From Emydura subglobosa (taxonomy: Eukaryota; Chordata; Testudines; Chelidae), in assembly GCA_007922225.1 (NCBI GenBank), contig ML679973.1:4874597-4938596 (forward strand): DNA of 64,000 nt, read 5' to 3'. A program made the position numbers and the translations under genes. This document shows positions 23,868 through 35,300 of the stretch, in pieces; positions within the stretch are counted from its first letter, which is position 1; the number at the start of each line of letters is the position of its first letter. The notes under the pieces are model-generated. The model was not told the origin of the DNA. It did not search any database and saw nothing but the letters and a program-made list of their open reading frames with translations.

Positions 23868-24610
23868 CTATTTATTCCGAGCATGGGGACTTTGGAAGAA
23901 GGGGGGGAAGGGAGGTGCAGTGAAACTGATGCAACAGAGGGATTGGTGTGGGAAAGCGCAACACAGATAAGCGGCATACATTACCTGTGTTCCTAAAGAT
24001 GTGTATGTCATGCACCTTTCCTGACCATCCACATTGATGTTGGTGAAACACCCGCTGTGATCCACCAGCACTTGCAATACCATTGAAAAGTATCCCTCTT
24101 GGTTTATGTACTCTTTGACAAGGAGGGCTGGTGCTAAGGTAGGGATATGCGTGCCATCTATCGCCCACTGCTGTCAGGGAACCCCATCACTGCAGAACCA
24201 TCCACTATGTCCTACATGTTGCCTAGAGTCACTGCCCTTCTTAGCAGAAGTCGATTAATGGCCCTGCACACTTGGATCACAACCGCTCCCATGGTGGATT
24301 TACCAACTCCAAATTGATTCCCCACTGACTGGTAGCAGTCTGGTGCTGTAAGCTTCCATAGAGCAATTGCCACTCGCGTCTCCACTGTCAGAGCAGCCCT
24401 CATTTTAGTGTTGCTGCACATCAGTGTTGGGGAAAGCTTTGCAGAAAATTCATGGAAAATGGCCTTCTGCATTCAGAAGTTTTGCAGCCACTACTCGTCA
24501 TCCCATACCTGCATAATGATGCGATCCCACCAGTCAGTGCTCATTTCCCGGGACCAGAAACAGCACTCCACTGTGTTAAGCTATAGCACGACTGCTAAAA
24601 GCAACCGGGA
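23868..24610 (-). pseudogene. Harbinger transposase fossil
   Basis: On the minus strand a frame at 24,472-24,212 reads RAALTVETRVAIALWKLTAP and then GNQFGVGKSTMGAVVIQVCR, the helix-turn-helix part of HARBI1-like transposases. Downstream, MVLQVLVDHSGCFTNINVD and, in another frame, GKVHDIHIFRNTGNVCRL match the DDE nuclease part (V-D-H then the G-W-S-G-K-V-H-D region). A stop and frameshifts separate the parts, so no active enzyme can be made. Confidence 0.85.
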
Positions 24611-24959
24611 ATTGTTGGTTTGATGGCTTGCAGCACAGCTGCTTGACTGACAACACAGCGGCTCCTGTCTCAGCTCTGGAAATACTGCAGGATAAGGCGC
24701 GAAGTGTTTGTAATGCTCATAACATGAGTGCACAGCTGAGCAGGGTCCATGCTTCTCAGGCTATCATGTATGCACAGCTGAGCAAGGCTTTTGAAAAAAG
24801 ACGTGAAAAAGTATCAGTTTGTTTGCCATTGATATCAGGGGAGGGAGGGAAGAAACTATCATGGGAGGTGGAAGCCACATTCCCATTTTCCCCCGCGATA
24901 ATGTTTTGGTGCTATGAGGCATTGCAAGCCCTCTCCAAATTCCCTGCGGCTATTTGCAT

Positions 24960-25145
24960 TGTGAGATAGCTACCCACAGCAAGTACACTGCTCTGTAATC
25001 TGTGCATCAATGAAAGCGCTGCTAGTGAGGACTCACTTCACTGACGCGATGAGCGTGGTGTGGACACGCCCGACCGACTTAATTACTGCGGTGGCTGGAT
25101 GTCAATTTAAGTCAACTTAACTTTCTAGTGTGGACATGCTCTCAG
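24960..25145. mobile_element. terminal part of the same Harbinger element
   Basis: The end 'CTAGTGTGGACATGCTCTC' is the inverse of a 'GAGAGCATGTCCACACTAG' terminus. The inner 'GTGTGGACACGCCCGACCGACTTAATTA' and 'AGTCAACTTAACTTTCTAGTGTGG' are of the kind found at the transcript-side end of Harbinger transposons. The opposite end, expected below 23,868, is missing or too diverged. Confidence 0.6.
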
Positions 25146-25149
25146 TGGG

Positions 25150-26200
25150 GACACAGGGCCAAACAAGGCTAGTGAGGACATGCTGAACTGTTTGTGCTTC
25201 AACCTGTTCAAATTCAAGTGTCTACTTTGGATGAGACAATGGTGAATGAGGGATGCAGCACGTAGTTCTTGTGCCCTCCCTCTGCACAGGCTACTTCAGT
25301 CACAAATAAGAAAGAGATGGGAAGAAGTTGCTACTGAATTGAGCAGGAGTCTTGTAACCATTGCAGCCTGCCTCTCTCAATGCCAATGCCTGTCCCTCTC
25401 ATCAACTATCTATAGTTTGAAGACCTTAATCCAATACAAAATATTACCTCAGCTACCTTGTCTCATTGTTTTGAAGAGTTGGTACTGTGAGGGAGCCCCT
25501 TCCCCACCAACTAAGAACCTCTTCTCCCACCTAATCCTCTAAGATCTGTTAGGGGAGACCCACCTACCTCAGAACCAAAGGGATCCTTTCTTCACTGTAT
25601 CACTCAGCCTTTCTATCAGAAGGAACCTACTCCCACACCACCCCAGCTCTGTGCAACCCTTGCATGTGGGCTGGTTGGTTGGAAGAATTCATGATTTGTA
25701 GGGGAGAAGAGTAAGGAATTGATGGATGTTTTTGCGGAAGAGTGTTTTCCCCAGAGAATGTTCCATATGTTGCTAAGTGAGGTAGAATGTTTTTCAGAGA
25801 ATCCTCATTAAAATGTTGGCAGCACATCGCTCTCACTGGGGGTGGGGGAGGAATGCAAGTTGCATTTTAAAAGTTTGGCCTCTGTGGTGGTGTCCCCATG
25901 CTTCACAGTTGGCATCCCCAAGCCATTCTCTTCTCTGCATGTGCCTCATCACCAGTAACAAGGATTCTGCAGTTAGAATTTAGTTAGCTCTGAGGAAACA
26001 CCAGGAGAAATAAACTCCACCTCAATGTCTCTTGTGTTTGCTCTGTATGAGTAAAAAGCTGTAAAACGGTGTGCTCCTCACTAAAGCCTGTAGATGCATG
26101 AATCAACATGCACAGGGAGGAGATGCTGAAATGCCATTATTATATAGTTATTTTATGACTTTGCGCCTTCAATGTTAGGGGAGTGGTCTCTGCTGGATAG
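25150..26200. other. intron 1 of B4GALT4, no recognisable feature
   Basis: Non-coding sequence with no repeat family or exon that I can support. Confidence 0.4.
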
Positions 26201-26204
26201 CGCA

Positions 26205-26400
26205 GAGGCTGGTAGTTGGGTCTCCTGATTTCTCTTCCACACAGTTAGTGAGTGATTGTGGGACCAAAGTAAATTATTTCTCCCTCTGTGCTCCTGTTTA
26301 CCAATCTGTAAAATGATATACACCTCACAAGGGTGCTGAGAGGTTTAATTTGTTTGTAAAGTGTTTTGAGTTGCATTGCATTTTACCAGTGTTCTTATTG
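26205..26400 (+). repeat. MIR SINE
   Basis: The succession 'gtgattgtgggaccaaagtaa', 'ttctccctctgtgctcctgt', 'ccaatctgtaaaatgatat' and 'gtaaagtgttttgag' is the MIR core and tail. Confidence 0.8.
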
Positions 26401-26824
26401 TTCAGGCTGATCTTTACCTGCCTCCTCATATTTCTTTTCCTTCTGCAGTGTAGGTGGAAGTTGCAACTTCCAGCTCAAGGAGACAACCCTGCTAGATCTG
26501 ATTGAGAGAGTGCACTAAAAATGGCAGTATAGCTATGGTGGTGCCAGCAGCAGGAGAGGCTACCCATCCCAAGTACACGCTCATCCGAGACCTTAGGTGC
26601 ATACTTGGGCAGCGAGCCCACCCTGCCATCTGTGCCTTCATTCTATTTTAAGTGCACTAGCTTAGTGCTAGTGCCCCATATTGGTTACAGCACTGCTGTT
26701 GGTATCTGGTGCTCTATAATGACCATAATGACATCAACAGCTTTTTTTTTTTTTTTAGATGAGCTCGATATTTCTGTGTGTAAAGTTTCGCCTACGATCA
26801 AGGTGTGGGGCTGAAAGGGATCAG

Positions 26825-27227
26825 CATAGGCGTGTGCAGCACATTTCATCAGGGTGTTCACCCAGGGAATTTTCATTAGGGTGTGCACCCAGGGTCTTTA
26901 TCGGGGCAGGCATGTCAAACTCAATTCCACCAGCGAGCCACATTTGAATTTCCCGCCGCGTCCTAGTCTCCGCCAAGAAATCTCACGATGAACGGGATTT
27001 CGGCGGCAGATCGCGGCATGCTCCCGTCTGCCGCAACATCGTGCGGCTACTTCATTTTCAGCGGCAGCTCGCTTTCTATTGCCATCCGCCGAGAAATCGC
27101 GCGCGCCCTCTACTCTTTTGGCGGCAGCTCTACCGGCCCACGTCAAAAAGATTCGCAGGCCGGATAATAAAGGTTTGACTCCCCTGCATTAGGGTGTGCC
27201 TGGCACACCCCGTGCACACGCCTGTGG
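26825..27227. mobile_element. outer MITE carrying a nested hAT MITE
   Basis: The left end ATAGGCGTGTGCAGCAC pairs with the reverse complement of the right end ACAGGCGTGTGCACGGG (11 of 12 core bases). The arms also share 'GGGTGTGC' units. The middle is occupied by the hAT element at 26,907-27,186. Confidence 0.65.
26907..27186. mobile_element. CpG-rich hAT MITE (nested)
   Basis: The ends CAGGCATGTCAAACTC and, reverse complemented, CAGGGGAGTCAAACCT are the hAT-Charlie-type 'CAGGGGTGTCAAACT' termini. The interior has 'GCCGGCAG' and 'GGCGGCAG' repeats and an unusually high CpG density compared with the AT-rich surroundings. No transposase frame. Confidence 0.7.
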
Positions 27228-27674
27228 TGATCAGCAGTGAGTGACTCAGTGGATTATTTGTACGTCATTTGTTCTCCTTGGTGCAAGTTTTATTTCTCTC
27301 TGAACCTCAAAATAGAACAAACCGGTTCCTCCCGTTCTCAGAGGTCATTGCAGAGACTAGTGCTGTTCAGACACACAATGTTCTAGTGGTTTTCCTCTTG
27401 GAATTCTGGGGCCCAAGCAAACTCAGCTGTGTCCCTGTAATGGTGAGATGTAGACAAAGGCGGGCTGTTGAGTAATCCACCAAAGTACACATGAGATCAG
27501 TGAGTATGGTCCAGACAGCATAAAAGAGATTCAGTTTCTCCTTGTCAGGGATTTTTATCCCTTCTACTCCAGAGTCCAATACTGATGGAATGAGTTAATG
27601 CATAGGTCTCTTCTTCGTGGAGGAAGTTAGGAGTGCAGTCAACAAAGTCTCTGTCCTTTGAAGCTACAATATAT

Positions 27675-27775
27675 GTCAATACGGGGTTGGACTAGATATA
27701 TTGCCAGGTGTTGGACTAGGTGACCTTCAGAGGTCCCTACCAACCCTAATCTTCTATGATTCTATTAATTGCTTT
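27675..27775 (+). repeat. CR1 3' end
   Basis: 'GGTTGGACTAGATATATTGCC', 'GGACTAGGTGACCTTCAGAGG' and 'TCTTCTATGATTCTATTA' are the signature 3' untranslated tail of CR1 with its short terminal repeat. Confidence 0.85.
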
Positions 27776-28429
27776 GAATGGGCTATTCTTGTATGCAGGG
27801 CCAGCGCTTTATCTTATCGGAGCTTCATTTCCTGTTTGAGTTACAGTTAACAGAGGTTTATAATGCAAACACTCAATATAACTTTGTGCCACAGGCTGTA
27901 GACCTTATAAGTGAGATCAATTCATCCAGCATCCTACAAACATTTTATCAAGTCTAAACACGTTCTTATCTACTTACCATCTAATATCTGTTGATATTGC
28001 TGATAATATTGATGATGATGCATAGGTTTCCGGCTATGCATGTGTAAGGATTCAGTGAGGGCTGAAGCCTTGGCATGAACTGGCAGCTGGTTTGTCAGTA
28101 TCACAGGATCCTTGGGGGAAAATCTTGCTTGAAAATGAAACTCCCACTCAGGAGAAAAAGGATAACTTGCCTCCAAGTTAGTTCTTCAACTTTCTGAGAG
28201 CAGATAAGAAGAAAGTGGAGGGCAGAGGTGCTAAGTGGCTGACGGGGAAGGAAAGAATTCTGACGCAAAGGAAGCATTGTGTAGCTCACTCCTGGGGTGC
28301 ATCCCTGAGAATCTCCCTCCTTAAAGCAAAGCAAGTTTCATTTCGCAGAGGTCATTTCAACTGTGCCTCACTTCTCAGGAGTATGGCTAGACTGCCTTGC
28401 AGTTGCTGTTAATTATTTGTACTGAAATA

Positions 28430-28680
28430 GTTCTAGAGACCCCAACCAAGGTCAGGGCCCTGTTGTGCTAGGCACTTGTGCACACCTCTAGTAAGAGACC
28501 ATTCCTGCCAAGCTCATAATCTAAATAGGACTAGACAGAGTGAGTGGGAGGGGAAACAGAGGCCCAGAGTGGAAGAGATTTGACTAATGTCACACAGCAG
28601 GTCAGTGGCAAAGCTGGGAACAAAACCAGCTTTGTCAACTTCCTGTCTGGTGCCCTACCAACTAGATAATGTTGCCTCTA
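28430..28680 (-). repeat. long MIR-type SINE, antisense
   Basis: 'AACCAAGGTCAGGGCCCTGT', 'GGCACTTGTGCACACCTCTA' and 'ACAGAGGCCCAGAGTGGAAG' followed by 'ACACAGCAGGTCAGTGGCAAAG' are the reverse-complement order of a MIR core SINE common in turtles and archosaurs. It ends about 350 bp before the first coding exon of B4GALT4. Confidence 0.75.
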
Positions 28681-29034
28681 CTTGTAATGCTTTGGCTCTC
28701 TGCTCTCCATTAGCACCGCTGTGCCCCATGTTCTTTTAGTGAATTTGGGGGTGGGGGAGGGCACTGCAGTGCAGCTGTGCTGGGGGAATATAAAATAACC
28801 TCTTTTCTGTTTTGGACCAGGGTGAGTCGTAATGTTTGCCTTCCAGCGATCACTGCACCAGAGCTCCATGATTTCCAAAGCAACAGGAGGCTTGGCAGCC
28901 TGTAATATCTCCCCGCTTCCTGCCTTATTGTGACATTCCTTCTAGGCTCTTTATTTTCACCCTTCTGAGGTGTACAGAAGAGGGGCTGCATCAGGAACAT
29001 TGCTGAGGGAGCAGCTTGCAAACAAGGGAGGGCC

Positions 29035-29305
29035 ATGGGCTTGAGCTCTGGCATCCTTCACCTCTCCTACAAGTTCAAGCTGCTGCTGCTGTTCGCCTTG
29101 TGTGTGATGGTGGTGGGGTGGGCCACCTCCACTTACCTTGTGGATGCTATGCAGGAGACTCCCAAAGCAAACCGCTCGGTGGAGAATTTCAGAAAGGCAA
29201 CCACGCTGAAGGAGGAGGAGAATCAGAAAAAGGTCTTGTCAACTGTAGACGTTTCCACAGTGAAGTCCACCATGAGTCACTGCCCTGCTCTCTCTCCCTA
29301 CCTGC
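29035..29305 (+). CDS. B4GALT4: B4GALT4 coding exon 1: tail, membrane anchor, stem
   Basis: Encodes residues 1-90 plus one base. The donor is CTGC|GTAAGT. The acceptor of this exon lies in the 5' untranslated part; candidates are after 28,945, 28,969 or 28,977, of which the one after 28,969 has the best pyrimidine tract. Confidence 0.95.
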
Positions 29306-32300
29306 GTAAGTGGCTCAATCTTCAGCACCTGTAACAAATGAAATCTGCTTTTGTGCTACTGACTCTCTGGTTCCCCTCTGGCCACCTCTCACCCAGGTGC
29401 TTTTCAAACTCAAAGCTGTTGCATACCATGTCCTATAGACAGCACCCTCTCAACAGTTAGGTATCAGTTCACCCTAGAAATACTTGAGGTATAAAGAGAT
29501 GTGTAGGACAACTTAATACATTGTGGGGAGAGGTTGTTGGGTCCCCCCATACCCCATGGTGCTTTGACCAGGTGAGTTAAACAAACTAGCTGTGGTAGCT
29601 CATGCATTACTACATAGCTGTCCCCCTGCCTCCATTCTGAAAGACTAGCAGAAACCCAATATGCCAACACTGGAAAGAGAGGAGTGAGGGCATTCATACT
29701 TGCCTCTGAAACTAGTCTGGCCCATATGTACTTACTGGCTATGGCATCCAGTTAGACCGGAATGGAAACCCCATCAGAAATAGCTGCAGCAGCCTGATAA
29801 TCTGGACGCTATGCTCCATTGGCAGCTGTAGGTACCTTGTTACTGGGCTTATTACGGGTCCCATGCTCTGCTCTTCACTGTTTAATCTGTGAAGTCTGCA
29901 GTACTTGAGTGCAGCTCATCCTCTAAAATGCATATTGCAACACACTGAACTCCAGAATGATAATTTAGAAGGAAATGGGTCTCTGCCTCTACCTGTCTTG
30001 TTTGCTGGTTCCACTGCTTCACTCTTTCTTTTATGCTGAATCCTGCTTATGTTTTAAGAGATTTCCCTCTTCCTCAAAACCCATACACTTCCCCTTTCCA
30101 TCTCCATGGCAGATTTGAAAATCCCGGTGAGAAATGAAATGCCATTTCATTAGTGCACCTTCCTTTGACAAAGACTGTGACTGTTTTGGGGACTAATGCT
30201 GTCTTTGAGTCAAAATGACATCTCCAGAGGCTTCCTTAGCCTGGCCATTTTTATTAGTATAATAGCTCTATGTGGAACCTTGAGGTTCACCATATTGGCC
30301 TATCTACCTTTTTCACCTTTACTGCCATTGGATGACTTCTGTGTTAGCAGCACAAAGCTTCGATACCATGTTGTCTTCCGTGTACGCCCGTGCTCATGCA
30401 AGCTGGTTGGGGGATGCTGAATTTTTTTCCTTCCCAAAAATTAGAAAAAAAAAGTCATTTTTTCTTGGGGAAATTTTTTTTTCCAGTCAAAACTTTGCAA
30501 CCATTTCTAATCACAGTTGTTGGATTTTTTCTCTTTCAAGTGAGCTTTCTTTGTGTCAGAAGCGGGTATGATGAAAGATCTGCACAGCAGCCATTGAAAA
30601 GGTCTCATTTGGTCATGAGGATGTAAGATTTGTAAGAACCATTTCCTGCTCTAAGTTGATGTCTGGCCCTACAATGTTTACGTCCATGGTTAAAGCCATC
30701 ATGAATCCCTGCACTCCTATTCTCATATCTCTCAACTCTTGTTCCTCCCCTTCCCTCCCATTGAAGGCCACGTTGAAGCCATCACTATCCTTCTGATTGA
30801 GTGCGACTCCTTTTATATGTCATTGGCATTGCTCCTTTCAGTAAGTGAGTAAATGCTAAGCAACTCCAAGTACCCTCTCCCTCCAGGACCCAGGTACTGA
30901 CTTTACTGCACTCCCCATTCCATTTGATCTGGGAAGCAAGATAAATTAGAATTTGGGATTGAACACAAGCTTCTCGTGCTGTTCTATGGTTTGTGTTACA
31001 CAGCAGGTGAGACTAGATGATCATAATAGTCCCTTCTGGCCTTGGAATCTATGAAAGCTGGAGTGCAGAGCACTCCCATGACGGCAGTGAGCTAGCCTGA
31101 AACCAGAAATGAATTAAGAATGCCTCCTGTGCTTCTCCTGCAGAGGGCACCAGCAAGCTCAAGTTCAAAGAATCTCTCACGTTGGAAGAGGTACAGAAGG
31201 AGAACCCTGAGGTGGCAAAAGGCCGACATCACCCTGCAGATTGCTCAGCACTGCAACGAGTGGCCATCGTGATCCCACACCGCAATCGAGAGAAACACCT
31301 GTTGTACCTGCTGGAGCACCTCCACCCATTCCTACAGAGACAACAACTGGACTATGGTATCTATGTCATCCACCAGGTGAGGCAACCATGAAAGCCAGAG
31401 AACTACCTGCCTGAGAGGAATGGGAGATTAATTAAATTCCTACGCATCCCAAATTCTTCTGCCCTACAGATATTCCTTCTGGCTTTGTAATGGTGCCTCA
31501 GGGCTGGTTGTCTCCTTTATTGGCTACAGCATCCCTTTCACTCAGAAATCCCATCTGAATTAGAGAAACTTTTTAAAAACGTCCCACCTTTGGTAATACC
31601 AGTTCAGCTCTCTGCCCGTTAACAATGTTGCAAGTTTCAAGGCAGACTGGCTGCCAGCTACCTTTTGTGCTTTAAACTAAGTGCCATCCAAGCCTGCTCA
31701 GAATAGGTTTGGTTGTTATGGTGCTAAAATGGCTGTGGGAGCAAGCAGCCGGGCAGCCCTTCTGTGTTGGTGCTCCCACTATTGCTAATACTGGGGAATC
31801 TGGACTATTTTTAGAAAATTTCCTTGATGTAGCTAGTGCCTTCAAAATCATAGGTAGGAAGCATTTGCCAGCCTGAATAAACAATGAAATGTATTGTAGC
31901 TTATTTTGCATTTCTGAGCTAGGGCTTGAAATGACCATCCTAATAATGTTTGTTACTGAGAAAATGAACTTACCAGCATATTAAACTTACACATCCAGGA
32001 TGAAATGTTCTCATCAGAATTTTGGGAGGCTCCATATCCATACCCAGCCTATATGCATGCCTGATCTTCCCTAAGGCTTACCATCCTCTGGATGTAAGAA
32101 GAGCCAGCTTCTTCAGACTCCTTCCCAGAGCACCTCTGTCTCCCTGGATGGCTTCTGGCAAGTGAGCCCTCCTCTTCCACTGGAGAAGGGCTTTTAAACT
32201 CTTAGTGTTTTGACCTCCAAGCTCCCAGCTTTGACAAAACAACTCTGACACTTCAACCTGGAGACAGGATCCTAGAAGCTAACAGCTTGTCCTGCATTGT

Positions 32301-35300
32301 GTGCTGGAGGCTGCTCACCCTAGGCTTATTGGGTTGCTTTCCTGTTTGTTCTCCCTACAGCCTGTTATTAATTTAGATCAGAATAGTCATACAGGAAATT
32401 CTATTAACTCACCATAGTTACACAATACATTTACCTCCCTGACCAGGTCATTTACAATATTCGTACTATTATTGCGTGTCAGTATTCATAGATTAATACA
32501 TTGCAGCTTATTGTCTGTCACAACTGAATCTTGTGTGTGTGCGTGCGCGCGCGCGCTGCTTTGTCTCCAGGCAATATATAATAGCTTGGGGTTAAATCCA
32601 ATAGCAACTGATAAATAATATTGATCCTAATTCCTTAGCAGATGATTTTATAAAAATAAATATTGATAAAGATGGAAAATAGGCAACTTCCTTTTTAAAG
32701 GGAATTTTAACTGTCATTCTCTTTCTGTTTGCACTGCTGGTTGTTGTTCATACAGGATGCATTTGGCAAGCTAGTGTGTGTGGGTGTGTGTACTTGTGTA
32801 CGCAAATGCATGCATGCTTACCAGATGGCTGCATCGTTACTCTGACGTGAATTTTGTCACCCTCAAAAGCTTATGAAACTGGCTACAGCTTAAAATTACT
32901 GAGCTACAATTAAAATAAATCTATAGAAACTGATACTTCTGAGAAGGGAAGAGGCACCAAACTATAGCAAAAAGTAAACACATACAATCAGTTTAAAAAA
33001 AAAATCCCAAGCCAGTAGTCTGGTACAGCACTGTGTATATAAGACAGTGTGTGAAAATTGTGAATAGAGTACCAGACTGGATGTTAGGAGTACCACATTT
33101 TCCCCCCAGCTCTGCCACATAGTGTAACCTTAAGCAAGTCACTTAACTTCTCTGTGCTTCAGCTTCTCAATATGGAAATAGTAATATGTTCCTGCCTTAT
33201 AAAGTGCTCTAAAATCTATAGAAGAAAAGTGCCAAGTTTTATAATACATTTATTTTTATGTAACTCATGATAACAGTTGCATTTAGAGTCAGCACTTTCT
33301 TCTGCTTCCTAAGCTACATGGCCGTAGCTCTTCCATTACCTTGTCTGATGGAAATTCTAAGATCAGTAATAGGAGTAGATTCATGACAGGTAGGGAATGA
33401 AGAAATACTTCACAATATTGGCTGCTTTGATGCCCACTTGTAATGTCAAGGAATAGTGTGGTGTGAGAACTTGATACAATATAAAGGCTGTGAGCCATGA
33501 AGAATACTGTAAACTATGTGATTAGGATGGAATCCAGGCAGGTAGCAAATCAAGTTTAATGGGGTTGATGTATGTCTTGTTTTCCTTTCTTTTTTCACAG
33601 GCTGGCAACAGCAAGTTTAACCGAGCTAAACTGCTGAACGTAGGATACCTGGAGGCCCTGAAAGAGGTGGAGTGGGATTGTTTCATTTTCCATGATGTGG
33701 ACCTCGTGCCAGAGAATGACTTTAATATATACATGTGTGACAAACAACCAAAGCACCTTGTAGTTGGCAGGAACAACACTGGGTACAGGTAGGAATGGAA
33801 GAACTTGGAGAATATTTTGACTGGTAATTGCCAGGTTATTGGAAACATTCCCCTTTCTACAGGATCCTTAGTTTGGTGCATTCCCTGCCATCTGATATGG
33901 TACTGTGCCCTTCTATCGTGCCTTCTATCCAAGGAGCTTTACAAACATAAATTAACTTAGTTTCACAAATCACCGGTGCGGTAGGTCACTGTTGTTAGCC
34001 CTGTTTCTCACATGAGGAAATGGAGATTCTGAGTGCGCTAAGTGATGTTTTTGGTGGTTATGCGTAGACACTGTGGCAGAACCAGAAATTCATTTCAGGT
34101 CTCCTGGTCCTGTGATTTAACAGGATCATCCTCCCTAAAGTTGCTCTAATAAAGTTTCTTCTGTAAGATCTCCATATCAGACCTTCTTCTGTAGAAGAGG
34201 TAGCTTTATTAGAGCAACTTTAGGGAGGATGATCCTGCCTCTCATTAGCTGTTTATACAGCTCATAACACAGTAGGGTTCTGATGTGAATTGGGCCCTCT
34301 AGGTGCTACTGTAATACAAATAATATATCTAGAGTGTGAAATAGGAAATCAAGTCCTACTCACCTCAAATAAAAGAGGCCATCAAATCTGGCATGAACAC
34401 TTAGAGGAGTTGAAGTAGGAATGCTGTATCCAAATATTAATGATAAAAATTGTGCTATTCAAAAACTGAGCTGCAGTGTGTGAAAGTAAAACTCTTATAC
34501 CCTTTACAAAGAGACAGGGAGAAGACTTGGTGTGCAAATCATTAAACAGAATAAAAAGCCTCTTACCATATCTTTCCCAGACCTGAATAAGAGTTCTGTG
34601 GAGCTCCAAAGCTTGGCTCTTTCACCAACAGAAGTTGATCCAATAAAAGATATCACCTCATCCACCTTGTCTCTGTCACCACTTAGTCAGTCTAACCCCA
34701 GGATTCCACCCAGAAGAAAACCAGACTCAGAACAGATTTCTGGAAGTACTGCACTTTGCAAAGAGAATACCAAGGGCCTGAAGACGGTCCACTGAACACA
34801 GCAGGAGCAATAACCCCAGTTGTTCAGGAGACATTTGGATTCTAGAAGAGTAACAATGGAATGACCCTGGAGGCACTTGAATGACCTCAGATGTCCTAGT
34901 TACTGCATCTGTTTTGACTAGTGAATCACAGATGAATTTTTGCTCTTACTAGAGATTTTCTTAGTTAATTTTCTAAGCCTTCTTTTTGTCTCTGGGAAGG
35001 AATGGCTAGTTTTCATTTATCTAACCGTAGAAAGAAAATACAAGGATGGGAAAATAGGTGGGTGCCCTTTTATTGGTCATTGGTGGAAGACTTCCATGTT
35101 GGGCATATTAAAGAAATGAATAATAGCCCTAGGATCTTCTAGGCTGAATTTACTTTGCTTATCTTCTGTATATACTGTAATTGACACCTTCTTCTAGTCT
35201 CTTCAGCTTATGCGTTACATCTACTTAGACTCACACACACACATAATTTATAGCCACTTGCATATCACCTGAGAGGTTGTGTTTGTAATCAATGCTTTGA

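Noticed and set aside
24628..24969. Plus-strand frame of 113 codons beside the Harbinger transposase
   Set aside because: It is antisense to the 5' part of the transposon and has no similarity to the second (MYB-like) Harbinger protein that I can recognise.
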